Assembly (NCBI GenBank): GCA_039030075.1
Contig: JBCCEW010000004.1
Location: forward strand, 89,826 to 153,825
Origin: Myxococcota bacterium
Lineage (GTDB): Bacteria; Myxococcota_A; UBA9160; SMWR01
Length of the DNA stretch: 64,000 bases
Reading direction: 5' to 3'
Positions 20,201 to 26,489 of this stretch are shown one piece after another; the stretch's first letter is position 1, and every line of letters begins with the position of its first letter. Position numbers and translations under genes: made by a program. A model generated the notes under the pieces. That model was not told the origin of the DNA, did not search any database, and was given only the letters and a program-made list of their open reading frames with translations.

Positions 20201-20849
20201 GCACGTAGACCGAGGGGTCGTCGACCGTGCGATAGCCCTCGCCCACCTCGGCCGCCGAGAGCACCGTGCCCCCCTGGGCCCACCACCACACCACCTTGTG
20301 TCCCTGATAGAGGAGCCCGCGCTCGAAGAGCTGGGACAACGCCCACCACACGCTCTCGACATAGGACTGGTGGTAGGTGACGTACGCATCGCCCATGTCG
20401 AGCCAGAAACCGAGCTTCTCGGTGAAGCCTTGCCATTCTTCGGTGTAGCGGAAGACGCTGTCGAGACAGCGACGCACGAAGGGCTCGACGCCGTAGTCGA
20501 CGATCGCGTCCTTGCCGGAGATCCGGAGCTCCTTCTCGACCTCGATCTCGACAGGCAGCCCGTGTGTGTCCCAACCGGCCCGGCGCGGCACGTGATAGCC
20601 GCGCATCGCCTTGTAGCGCGGGATCACATCCTTCATCACGCGGGTGAGCGCGTGGCCGTTGTGGGGCATCCCGTTGGCGGTGGGCGGACCTTCATAGAAC
20701 ACGAAGCGCGGCGCATCGCGACGCAGCGCGAGCGACTTCTCGAAGATCTCGCGTTCGTTCCAGAACGCGCGAATACGTGACTCGGCGTCAGGGAAGTGCA
20801 CGACCGGTGCCACACGTTCGAATCCGCCGCCGCTTTTCATGGGGCGCAT
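17250..20849 (-). CDS. ileS: Isoleucyl-tRNA synthetase with a large insertion after KMSKS
   Basis: Charges tRNA-Ile. The 1199-residue protein has the class I signature in the form NGMPHNGHALTR (around residue 60), the editing-domain block WTTTPWTLPSNSF, WWWAQGGTVLSAAEVG, and the second signature as GKKESKSKGNY (630-639). The terminal region contains the anticodon-binding domain, but no zinc-binding Cys cluster typical of Escherichia coli IleRS is seen. Roughly 110 residues (about 648-756) are inserted between the KMSKS-like loop and GADAFRWFFY. The start could be the ATG at 20849 or the one at 20840. The upstream 221 bp holds no recognisable T-box. Confidence 0.94.
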   Translation of the reverse strand: MRPMKSGGGFERVAPVVHFPDAESRIRAFWNEREIFEKSLALRRDAPRFVFYEGPPTANGMPHNGHALTRVMKDVIPRYKAMRGYHVPRRAGWDTHGLPVEIEVEKELRISGKDAIVDYGVEPFVRRCLDSVFRYTEEWQGFTEKLGFWLDMGDAYVTYHQSYVESVWWALSQLFERGLLYQGHKVVWWWAQGGTVLSAAEVGEGYRTVDDPSVYVRFPLEDDPDTSLLVWTTTPWTLPSNSFAAVNPAEEYAIVHDGEKRVIVAAALRETLQEKIGRELPVERICSGESLVGRGYRPPFDWFRKTHADAGLWRVVPADFVELDAGTGVVHIAPAFGEVDFELLGKERETDPTLPLLCAVRPDGSFDPEVAEAHYAGTWVKDADRDLTRALREAGLLWHAEQIRHDYPFCVRSDDDPLIQYARPAWYVRTTAHVDACLENNRAIRWLPEHIQEGRFGDFLRNNIDWALSRERFWGTPLNIWVNDETGRAEAPGSVAQILERNPDAFAAFEAAREKDPELSPHLLVHKPWIDQVTWTREGEPGVYRRVPEVIDAWFDSGSMPFAQWGYPHQNREEFEASFPADFISEAIDQTRGWFNSLLWISTLLFPEETKPHPYKSCIVLGHVADRYGKKESKSKGNYTPPEVILDQVRLEFAVVESADPVDVGVALLPREDYEGLDLHGDAAKVRVYRDDRPDAAIELEARPAKIPRRVIQLSAADATALAVKAKPADETILPREVPALPADAKLWVDDPSSPAPGADAFRWFFYSQNPPWNPTRHSLSGVRAAQRELPLKLRNVYAFFTIYADIDGFDPTAGACVAGRRPAAERSLLDRWILSELALTTRTVRAQMDDFFVYEATGALTDFVDALSNWYVRRSRDRFWAPGLEADKLDAHWTLYECLTTLSQLLAPFLPFATEEIWQNLVTRVDSDAAESVHLTDYPEPDTAAIDEALSQEMAAVREIVSSGLQVRTANKLRVRQPLSAAEIALADAELAPRVLAHEGLIRDELNVHVLRIADDASAYVTYQVKPNFRALGPRVGKQMPKLKAALAEADGAALLREFEANGEIALPFEGDTLTLGPDEIAVSLEAKEGFAAAAGKAGVVVLHTTLDDALREEGLFREVLNRVQSFRKQLDLEYTGRIRLHLDGAERVLAAVRPRSEELGRETLAVEVHVGAAPPAGAELHEATIDGERLQLGVERV

Positions 20850-21070
20850 AAGCTACCATTGGCCCCGTTCCAGTTCCCGTCGCTCGCCCCGGGATTCCGT
20901 CCACGGAACCCGGCCCCGGACCCGCGATCCAGCGAGCGACGCGATTCCGGCCAGCGACTCGGGCCCAGACCGCCGCGGGATTCCAGGCAGCCACTAGAGT
21001 TCGACCATCGACTGGACGATGAGCCCCCAGCGGCCCCCACTCGGGCCGGACCCCACCGAGGAGCCTTCCC

Positions 21071-22807
21071 ATGGCCGACTACTTCGTTCCCACCATGCGC
21101 CTCTACCTCGACGAGCTCGTCGACTGGGAGAGCCTGTTGCCCCTGCGCAGCGGCACCGCCGTCGACATCGATGCCGAGGTCGCGGCCTACCGGACGGTCC
21201 TCGAGACCACGGCCCAGCTGGCCGAGAGCTTCCAGGCCGAGGCGCGGGAGCACTGGGCCGAGGAGGCCACCCTCACCGACGACGGCGGCGCGACTTCGCC
21301 GCCCCACATCCGCCGCGCCTACGATCAGCTGGCCGAGGCGGGCTTGGTCAGCCTGCCGGTGACCGAGCCCTACGGCGGCTACGGCCTGCCCGCTCTGCTC
21401 AACGGCATCTATCTCGAGATGATCTCGCGCGCCGACGCCAGTCTGATGATGGTGGTGGGCCTCCAGGCAGGCGCCGCCAGCGACATCGAGACCTACGGCA
21501 ACGAAGAGATCAAGAAGAAGTGGCTGCCGAAGTTCGCCAGTGGCGAGGTCGAGGGTTGCATGGACCTCACCGAACCCCAGGCCGGCAGTGACCTCGGCGG
21601 GATCCTCACCCGCGTCACCGAAGACGGCGACGGGGTCCGGGTCGACGGGCAGAAGATCTTCATCTCGAACGGCGGCGGCGAAGTCCACCTGGTCCTCGCG
21701 CGCGAGGACGAGACCTTCGACCAGTCGAAGGGAACGACGCGCGGCCTCTCGCTGATCCTCGTGCCGCGGCACAAGGATGACGGCTCGCCGAACGGCGTCC
21801 GAGTCGCGCGCCTCGAGAAGAAGCTGGGCATCCACGGTTCCGCCACCTGCGAAGTGGTCTTCGAGGGCGCCCGCGGTGAGCGGCTCGGGAAGAAGGGCGA
21901 GGGCTTCCGCGCCATGCTCGACCTGATGAACATCGCGCGGCTGGGCGTCGCGTCGCAGGCGCTGGGCCTCGCCGACGGCGCCATGCACGACGCGGTCACC
22001 TACGCGCGCCAGCGCAAGCAGTTCGGGATGCCGATCTCCGAGCAGCCGCTGGTGCGCGACATGCTGGCGCGCATGGTCGTCGACACCGAGGGGGTCCGGG
22101 CCCTGCTCTATCGCGCCTACGCCCTGCTCGACTCGACGATCGCCCGCGAGCGCGCACTCGAGCGCGACGATCTCTCGGACACCGAGCGCTCCCAGCTCGA
22201 GAAGGAGCTCGAGCGCGACCTCACCCGGGTGCGCCTGCTGACGCCGCTCTCGAAGTATTCCGCGACGGAAATGTGCACGAAGCTGACGATGGATGCGCTC
22301 CAGGTCTTCGGTGGCGTGGGCTTCACGATGGATTCGGACATCGGGAAGCTCCACAACGACAGCCTGATCATGACGATCTACGAGGGCACGAGTGAGATCC
22401 AGGCCTCCTTCGCGCTGAAAGAAATGGGCAAGGGCGCGCTGGGCGTCGTCTTCGGCGAAGTGCGGGCCGAGCTCGAAGAGATGGACGCCGATCCGAACCG
22501 GGCCGCCCTGGCCGCCCGCGTCCGGGACGTGATCCTGAAGGTCGAGCAGACCCTCGGAACGCTGGCTTCCGATATGGGCTACGCGCTGCTGCGCGCGCGC
22601 ATGATGGCCGAGATGGTGATCGACGTGATCGCGGCGACCGAGCTGTTGAAGCAGGCCGGCGCCGATCCGAGCCGGGTCGACGTCGCCGAGGGCTACATCC
22701 GCCGCCGCATGCTCGCCGTCGAGCACGGCGCGCGCCGGATCGAAGAGAACGCCGAGGGTCGCGTCGAGCTCGATCAGCGTCTGGTGGCGCGCGTCACGAC
22801 CGCATGA
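21071..22807 (+). CDS. Acyl-CoA dehydrogenase (long form, DmdC-like length)
   Basis: A 578-residue FAD enzyme that introduces the alpha-beta double bond in acyl-CoA thioesters. FAD and substrate motifs are clear: MDLTEPQAGSDLGG, YARQRKQFGMPISEQ, QVFGGVGFTMDSDIGKL and YEGTSEIQ with the catalytic Glu. An Asp/Glu/Arg-rich stretch between helices lengthens the protein relative to the 380-residue type, as in 3-methylmercaptopropionyl-CoA dehydrogenase-like members; the substrate is not assigned. GAGGAG precedes the ATG. The last codons overlap pqqB in an ATGA, so this gene and the PQQ genes are translated from one message, which is an unusual partnership. Confidence 0.93.
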   Translation: MADYFVPTMRLYLDELVDWESLLPLRSGTAVDIDAEVAAYRTVLETTAQLAESFQAEAREHWAEEATLTDDGGATSPPHIRRAYDQLAEAGLVSLPVTEPYGGYGLPALLNGIYLEMISRADASLMMVVGLQAGAASDIETYGNEEIKKKWLPKFASGEVEGCMDLTEPQAGSDLGGILTRVTEDGDGVRVDGQKIFISNGGGEVHLVLAREDETFDQSKGTTRGLSLILVPRHKDDGSPNGVRVARLEKKLGIHGSATCEVVFEGARGERLGKKGEGFRAMLDLMNIARLGVASQALGLADGAMHDAVTYARQRKQFGMPISEQPLVRDMLARMVVDTEGVRALLYRAYALLDSTIARERALERDDLSDTERSQLEKELERDLTRVRLLTPLSKYSATEMCTKLTMDALQVFGGVGFTMDSDIGKLHNDSLIMTIYEGTSEIQASFALKEMGKGALGVVFGEVRAELEEMDADPNRAALAARVRDVILKVEQTLGTLASDMGYALLRARMMAEMVIDVIAATELLKQAGADPSRVDVAEGYIRRRMLAVEHGARRIEENAEGRVELDQRLVARVTTA

Positions 22808-23697
22808 AGGTTCGGGTCCTCGGCTCGTGTGCCGGGGGTGGCCTCCCCCAATGGAACTGCGGCGGCACCCACTCGGTGCGCGCCCGGGCGGGCGACCCCG
22901 ACGTGCCCCGCCAGACCCAGCCGTCCCTCGCCGTTTCAGCCGACGGGGAGCGCTGGTCGATCCTCAATGCCAGCCCCGACATCCGGCTGCAGCTCGCCGA
23001 CTTTCCCGGGTTGCATCCGCGTCCGGGCACCCGCGACGTGCCGCTCGACACGGTAGTGTTGACCTCGGCCGAGCTCGATCACGCGCTCGGACTGCTGGTG
23101 CTTCGCGAAGCCCTCTCCTACCGGATCCTGTCGACGGAATGGGTGCGACGCGCCCTGCTGGATCACAACGCGGCGTGGCGCCTGCTCGAACCCGCCTGGG
23201 GCACGGTGGGCCTCGACCAGCCGATTCCACTCGATCGCGACGGAGCGCTCGAAGCGCGCCTGTTCCCGGTGACGCCGAAGATTCCGCCCTTCGCGCGCGA
23301 CATCGAGAAACCCTCTCCCGAGACCACCACGGGCCTGCGCATCACCGAGCGGGCCACGGGTGCGCGCCTCGTCTTCCTGCCGGGCCTCGGCGCGCTCGAC
23401 TCGGCCAGCCTCGCCGAGCTCGCCGCCGCCGACCTGCGCTTCGTCGACGGCACCTTCTTCGTCGCCGACGAGCTGCGCGAGCTCCGACCGGGAGCCCCCG
23501 ACGCATTCGCCATGGGGCACCTGCCGATCACCGGTCCCGACTCGAGCCTCGCCGCGCTGGCCGAGCTGCCCGGCCGTACCTATTACATCCACATGAACAA
23601 CACGAATCCGGTGCTCGACCGTGCCTCGGAAGAGCGCGCCCGCGTCGAACGCACCGGGGTGCGCATCGCCGAAGACGGATTGGAGTTCGAGCTGTGA
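22804..23697 (+). CDS. pqqB: Pyrroloquinoline quinone biosynthesis protein PqqB
   Basis: A 297-residue metallo-beta-lactamase-fold protein of the PQQ pathway, thought to act as an oxygenase on the cross-linked Glu-Tyr intermediate. Diagnostic segments are GSCAGGGLPQWNCGG at the N-terminus, LTSAELDHALGLLVLRE, MGHLPITGPDSS and IHMNNTNPVL. In typical PqqB the N-terminal block continues as a CxCxxC zinc site; here only Cys19 remains and positions 21 and 24 are Gly and Ser. The ATG overlaps the acyl-CoA dehydrogenase stop (ATGA), and the stop overlaps the next start (GTGA). Assignment is firm; catalytic competence is not. Confidence 0.92.
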   Translation: MKVRVLGSCAGGGLPQWNCGGTHSVRARAGDPDVPRQTQPSLAVSADGERWSILNASPDIRLQLADFPGLHPRPGTRDVPLDTVVLTSAELDHALGLLVLREALSYRILSTEWVRRALLDHNAAWRLLEPAWGTVGLDQPIPLDRDGALEARLFPVTPKIPPFARDIEKPSPETTTGLRITERATGARLVFLPGLGALDSASLAELAAADLRFVDGTFFVADELRELRPGAPDAFAMGHLPITGPDSSLAALAELPGRTYYIHMNNTNPVLDRASEERARVERTGVRIAEDGLEFEL

Positions 23698-24659
23698 GCG
23701 AGGCCCTCTCCCCCGAAGCCTTCGAAGCGCGGCTTCGGGCGATCGGCGACGAGCGCTATCACCACCGCCACCCGTTCAACCTGCGCATGCACGCAGGCAG
23801 GCTGTCCCGCGAGGAACTCCGGACGTGGGTGGCGAACCGGTACTACTACCAGACACGCATCCCCATCAAGGACGGGCTGATCCTCTCGAAGTCACCGGCG
23901 CCCGCGTTCCGACGTGATTGGATCCAACGCATCCACGACCACGACGGCACGCCCGAGACGCCGGGCGGGCTCGAACTCTGGCTCCTGCTCGCCGACGCCG
24001 TCGGCCTCGACCGCACCGACGTGGAGTCGCTCGCGGGGGTCCTGCCCGGGGTGCGGCGCGCGTGCGACGCCTACGTGGAGTTCGTCGAGGGTCACGACCT
24101 GCTCGTGAGCGTCGCCGCTTCGCTGACGGAGCTCTTCGCTGGTGACATCATGGGCACCCGGATCGCCGCCTTCGAGGCCCACTATCCGTGGGTCGACGCG
24201 GACGGGCTGCGCTACTTCCGCAACCGCACGGTCCAGGCGCCGAACGACGCGCGGTTCGGTCTGGAGTTCGTCGCCCGCGAAGCGCGCAGCCGCGCCGATC
24301 AGGAGCGCTGCGAAGCGGCTCTCGAGCGCAAGTGCGAGATCCTCTGGAGCCTGCTCGACGCGATCGAAGCCGCCCACGCGCGACCCACCTTCGCACCGGA
24401 AGCGAAGCCCCGCCTCGACGACGCGGAGCCGATGGTGGTGCTTCCGGAGCGGGCGGTCCGGCTCGGTGGCAGCGGCCGCGAGATCCTCTCGCTCTGCGAC
24501 GGTCAGCGCAGTGCGATCGAGATCGTCGACACCCTGCGCGCGCGTCATCCCGACGTCGACCAGCTCGCCGACGACGTCCACGCCTTCCTCGGAGAGATGA
24601 CCCGCCTCGGCGTCCTGGTCGCTCCCGACGCCGATGCGGGAGTCACCCCCGTCTCCTAG
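23694..24659 (+). CDS. pqqCD: Fused PqqC-PqqD: PQQ synthase with peptide-chaperone domain
   Basis: A 321-residue fusion. Residues 1 to about 225 are PqqC, the cofactorless oxidase that makes the final eight-electron ring closure; visible motifs are HPFNLRMHAGRLSREELRTW, YYYQTRIPIKDG, RIHDHDG and GLRYFRNR. After a linker, residues about 245-315 form PqqD, the chaperone that presents the PqqA peptide to PqqE, with VRLGGSGREILSLCDGQRS and LGEMTRLGVL. The fusion also occurs in methylotrophs such as Methylorubrum. The start is GTG 23694 overlapping the pqqB stop as GTGA; the longer open frame upstream is antisense-like and rejected. Confidence 0.92.
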   Translation: MSEALSPEAFEARLRAIGDERYHHRHPFNLRMHAGRLSREELRTWVANRYYYQTRIPIKDGLILSKSPAPAFRRDWIQRIHDHDGTPETPGGLELWLLLADAVGLDRTDVESLAGVLPGVRRACDAYVEFVEGHDLLVSVAASLTELFAGDIMGTRIAAFEAHYPWVDADGLRYFRNRTVQAPNDARFGLEFVAREARSRADQERCEAALERKCEILWSLLDAIEAAHARPTFAPEAKPRLDDAEPMVVLPERAVRLGGSGREILSLCDGQRSAIEIVDTLRARHPDVDQLADDVHAFLGEMTRLGVLVAPDADAGVTPVS

Positions 24660-24662
24660 CCT
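24657..24662 (+). promoter_or_regulatory. Possible internal -10 element (TAGCCT) before pqqE
   Basis: The stop codon of pqqCD forms the first three bases of TAGCCT, which ends exactly 6 nt before the pqqE GTG. No ribosome binding site is present. This matches the leaderless pattern of the window, but inside an operon it could be chance. Confidence 0.3.
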
Positions 24663-24668
24663 GCACGG

Positions 24669-25745
24669 GTGACGGCGCCCCGACCCTACAACCTCGTGGC
24701 GGAGCTGACCTACCGCTGCCCGCTGCGCTGCGTCTACTGCTCGAACCCGCTCGAGTACGCCCAGGTGCGGGAGCAGCTCGACGGCGCGGCGTGGTCGGTG
24801 GTGATGGAAGAAGCCGCGGCCCTCGGCGTCGTGCACGTCGGGCTGACCGGTGGCGAGCCCACGCTCCACCCGGACCTGCTCGAGATCGTGACGGCGGCGG
24901 CGAACGCAGACCTGTACCCGCACCTGGTGACCGCCGGCACGACGCTGGACCGAGAAGGCCTGGAGGCGCTCGCCCGCGCCGGCCTTCGGAGCGTGCAGCT
25001 GTCGATCCAGAGCGCTCGTGCCGATACGGCGCGACGCGTGGCCGGCGTGGACGTGGCGACGCAGAAGGCGCGCTTCGCAGCGGACGTCCGCGCACTGGAC
25101 CTGCCACTCACCGTCAACGTCGTGCTTCATCGCGACAACCTGGACGAGGTCCCCGAGCTCGTCGGACTCGCCGACCAGTTCGGTGCGAAGCGGCTCGAAC
25201 TCGCGAACACCCAGTACCACGGTTGGGCCCTGCGCAACCGCGACGCCCTGCTTCCGACCCGAGCGGCGCTCGACGCCGCGGCGTCCACCGTCGAACGGAT
25301 GCGCGCCGCGTACCCGCAGCTCGAAATCCTGTTCGTCCTTCCCGACTATCTCAGCGACCGGCCGAAACCCTGCATGGGCGGCTGGGGCCAGCGCATCGTG
25401 GTGGTGGCGCCCGACGGGAAGGTGCTGCCGTGCCACGGTGCCGCCGAACTGCCGGGTCTTGAGTTCTGGCGGGTTCCCGAGCGCGCGCTCGGAGACTGCT
25501 GGCGCAAAGCGCCCGGCATGAACGCCTACCGCGGCGATGCTTGGATGCAGCCGCCTTGCCGCACCTGCCCAGAGCGCCAGCGCGACTTCGCCGGCTGCCG
25601 CTGCCAGGCCTTCGCGCTCACCGGCGATGCGGCCGCCACCGACCCGGCCTGCAGCCTGGCGCCGGCCCACGGCCGGATCGTCGAGGCACGCGACGCGGCC
25701 GAGGCGGATCCGCCGGCACTCGTCTACCGCGGCGGGCTCAGCTGA
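24669..25745 (+). CDS. pqqE: PqqE radical SAM enzyme (PqqA Glu-Tyr cross-linking)
   Basis: Forms the carbon-carbon bond between Glu and Tyr of the PqqA peptide. The 358-residue protein has the radical SAM motif CPLRCVYC near residue 17, LTGGEPTLHPDL, and a SPASM domain with PCHGAAE, PCRTCPERQRDFAGCRCQAF and LTGDAAATDPACSLAPAHG, which carries the auxiliary iron-sulfur Cys residues and is nearly identical to known PqqE. The start is GTG 24669. Its substrate gene pqqA is not seen in this window, nor are pqqF or pqqG peptidases, so the peptide and its trimming are presumably encoded elsewhere. It ends overlapping the convergent protease gene by 8 bp. Confidence 0.94.
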   Translation: MTAPRPYNLVAELTYRCPLRCVYCSNPLEYAQVREQLDGAAWSVVMEEAAALGVVHVGLTGGEPTLHPDLLEIVTAAANADLYPHLVTAGTTLDREGLEALARAGLRSVQLSIQSARADTARRVAGVDVATQKARFAADVRALDLPLTVNVVLHRDNLDEVPELVGLADQFGAKRLELANTQYHGWALRNRDALLPTRAALDAAASTVERMRAAYPQLEILFVLPDYLSDRPKPCMGGWGQRIVVVAPDGKVLPCHGAAELPGLEFWRVPERALGDCWRKAPGMNAYRGDAWMQPPCRTCPERQRDFAGCRCQAFALTGDAAATDPACSLAPAHGRIVEARDAAEADPPALVYRGGLS

Positions 25746-26427
25746 GTTCCGGGTAGAGCACGCGCAGCGCGATCACGAGCGCGGGCACGAAGAGCTGCCG
25801 GATCGTGATCCAGGCGACCAGAATCCCGAAGAAGCTCCACATCGGGTTGGCGAAGGCGACTCGGACACGCAGGGCGAGCGCGTCGGGCAGCACCAGAGGC
25901 AGCGCGCCTGCCCCGTCCAGGGGCGGAACCGGGATCAGGTTGAAGATCAAGAGCAAGAGGTTCAGCGCGAACACGATCGACACGAAGCTCGCCAGCGTGT
26001 CCGTGAGACCCCCCATCGTGCCGGCGACCAACAGGTCGATGTCGAAGTCGATCGGGATTTCGAAGAAGCCGAGGAGCAAGCCGATCCGGATCACGATCGC
26101 GGCGGACACCATCAGCAGCGCGTTGGCGGCCGGACCGGCCAACGCCATCCAAGCCGCCCGCTTCGGATAAGCGGCTGCCCAGCGCGGATCGTAGGGGGTG
26201 CTCGCCCAACCGATCATCCAACCACCCCAGGCAAAGGCGAGCAGCGGCGCGAAGATCGTTCCGAAAGGCTCCCGCTGGATGTGGGGACGCGGGTCCAGAC
26301 TGACCTGGCCGCCGTGGTACGCGGTGGGATCTCCGCCGCGAAGCGCGGCCCAGGCGTGTGCGGCTTCGTGGCACACGAGCGAAAAGAGCAGCGCGACGTA
26401 CCAGAGCGCCAGGGCCGTGAAATCCAC
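25738..26427 (-). CDS. Site-2-protease-family (M50) membrane metalloprotease
   Basis: A 229-residue polytopic membrane protein. The zinc motif HExxH appears as LVCHEAAHAWAAL in the first transmembrane segment, and the third ligand motif as NLIPVPPLDGAG in a later one. These define the rhomboid-like S2P group with few segments and no PDZ domain, similar to the Rip/YwhC type found in many genomes. The substrate is unknown. The GTG start at 26427 has TATGCT 6 nt upstream and no Shine-Dalgarno sequence. It is divergent from the trehalose gene across 62 bp and converges with pqqE. Confidence 0.9.
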   Translation of the reverse strand: MDFTALALWYVALLFSLVCHEAAHAWAALRGGDPTAYHGGQVSLDPRPHIQREPFGTIFAPLLAFAWGGWMIGWASTPYDPRWAAAYPKRAAWMALAGPAANALLMVSAAIVIRIGLLLGFFEIPIDFDIDLLVAGTMGGLTDTLASFVSIVFALNLLLLIFNLIPVPPLDGAGALPLVLPDALALRVRVAFANPMWSFFGILVAWITIRQLFVPALVIALRVLYPELS

Positions 26428-26433
26428 GCGCGG

Positions 26434-26439
26434 AGCATA
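26434..26439 (-). promoter_or_regulatory. Candidate -10 element (TATGCT) for leaderless M50 protease gene
   Basis: TATGCT on the minus strand ends 6 nt before the GTG at 26427, with no ribosome binding site. It is paired with a divergent element at 26478 serving the trehalose gene. Confidence 0.5.
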
Positions 26440-26477
26440 CCGGCCTGCTCCGCCGAGCGCGCCTGCGGGAACCCCGG

Positions 26478-26483
26478 TATCGT
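26478..26483 (+). promoter_or_regulatory. Candidate -10 element (TATCGT) for leaderless trehalose gene
   Basis: TATCGT ends 6 nt before the GTG at 26490. No ribosome binding site is present. Together with the opposite element at 26434 it makes a compact 62-bp divergent leaderless promoter region. Confidence 0.5.
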
Positions 26484-26489
26484 CGCCGC

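Noticed and set aside
20850-21070. Possible T-box or other riboswitch leader for ileS, and possible pqqA
   Set aside because: I see repeated GATTCC words but no T-box consensus (GGTACCGCGG-like) and no short ORF with the Glu-xxx-Tyr PqqA pattern.
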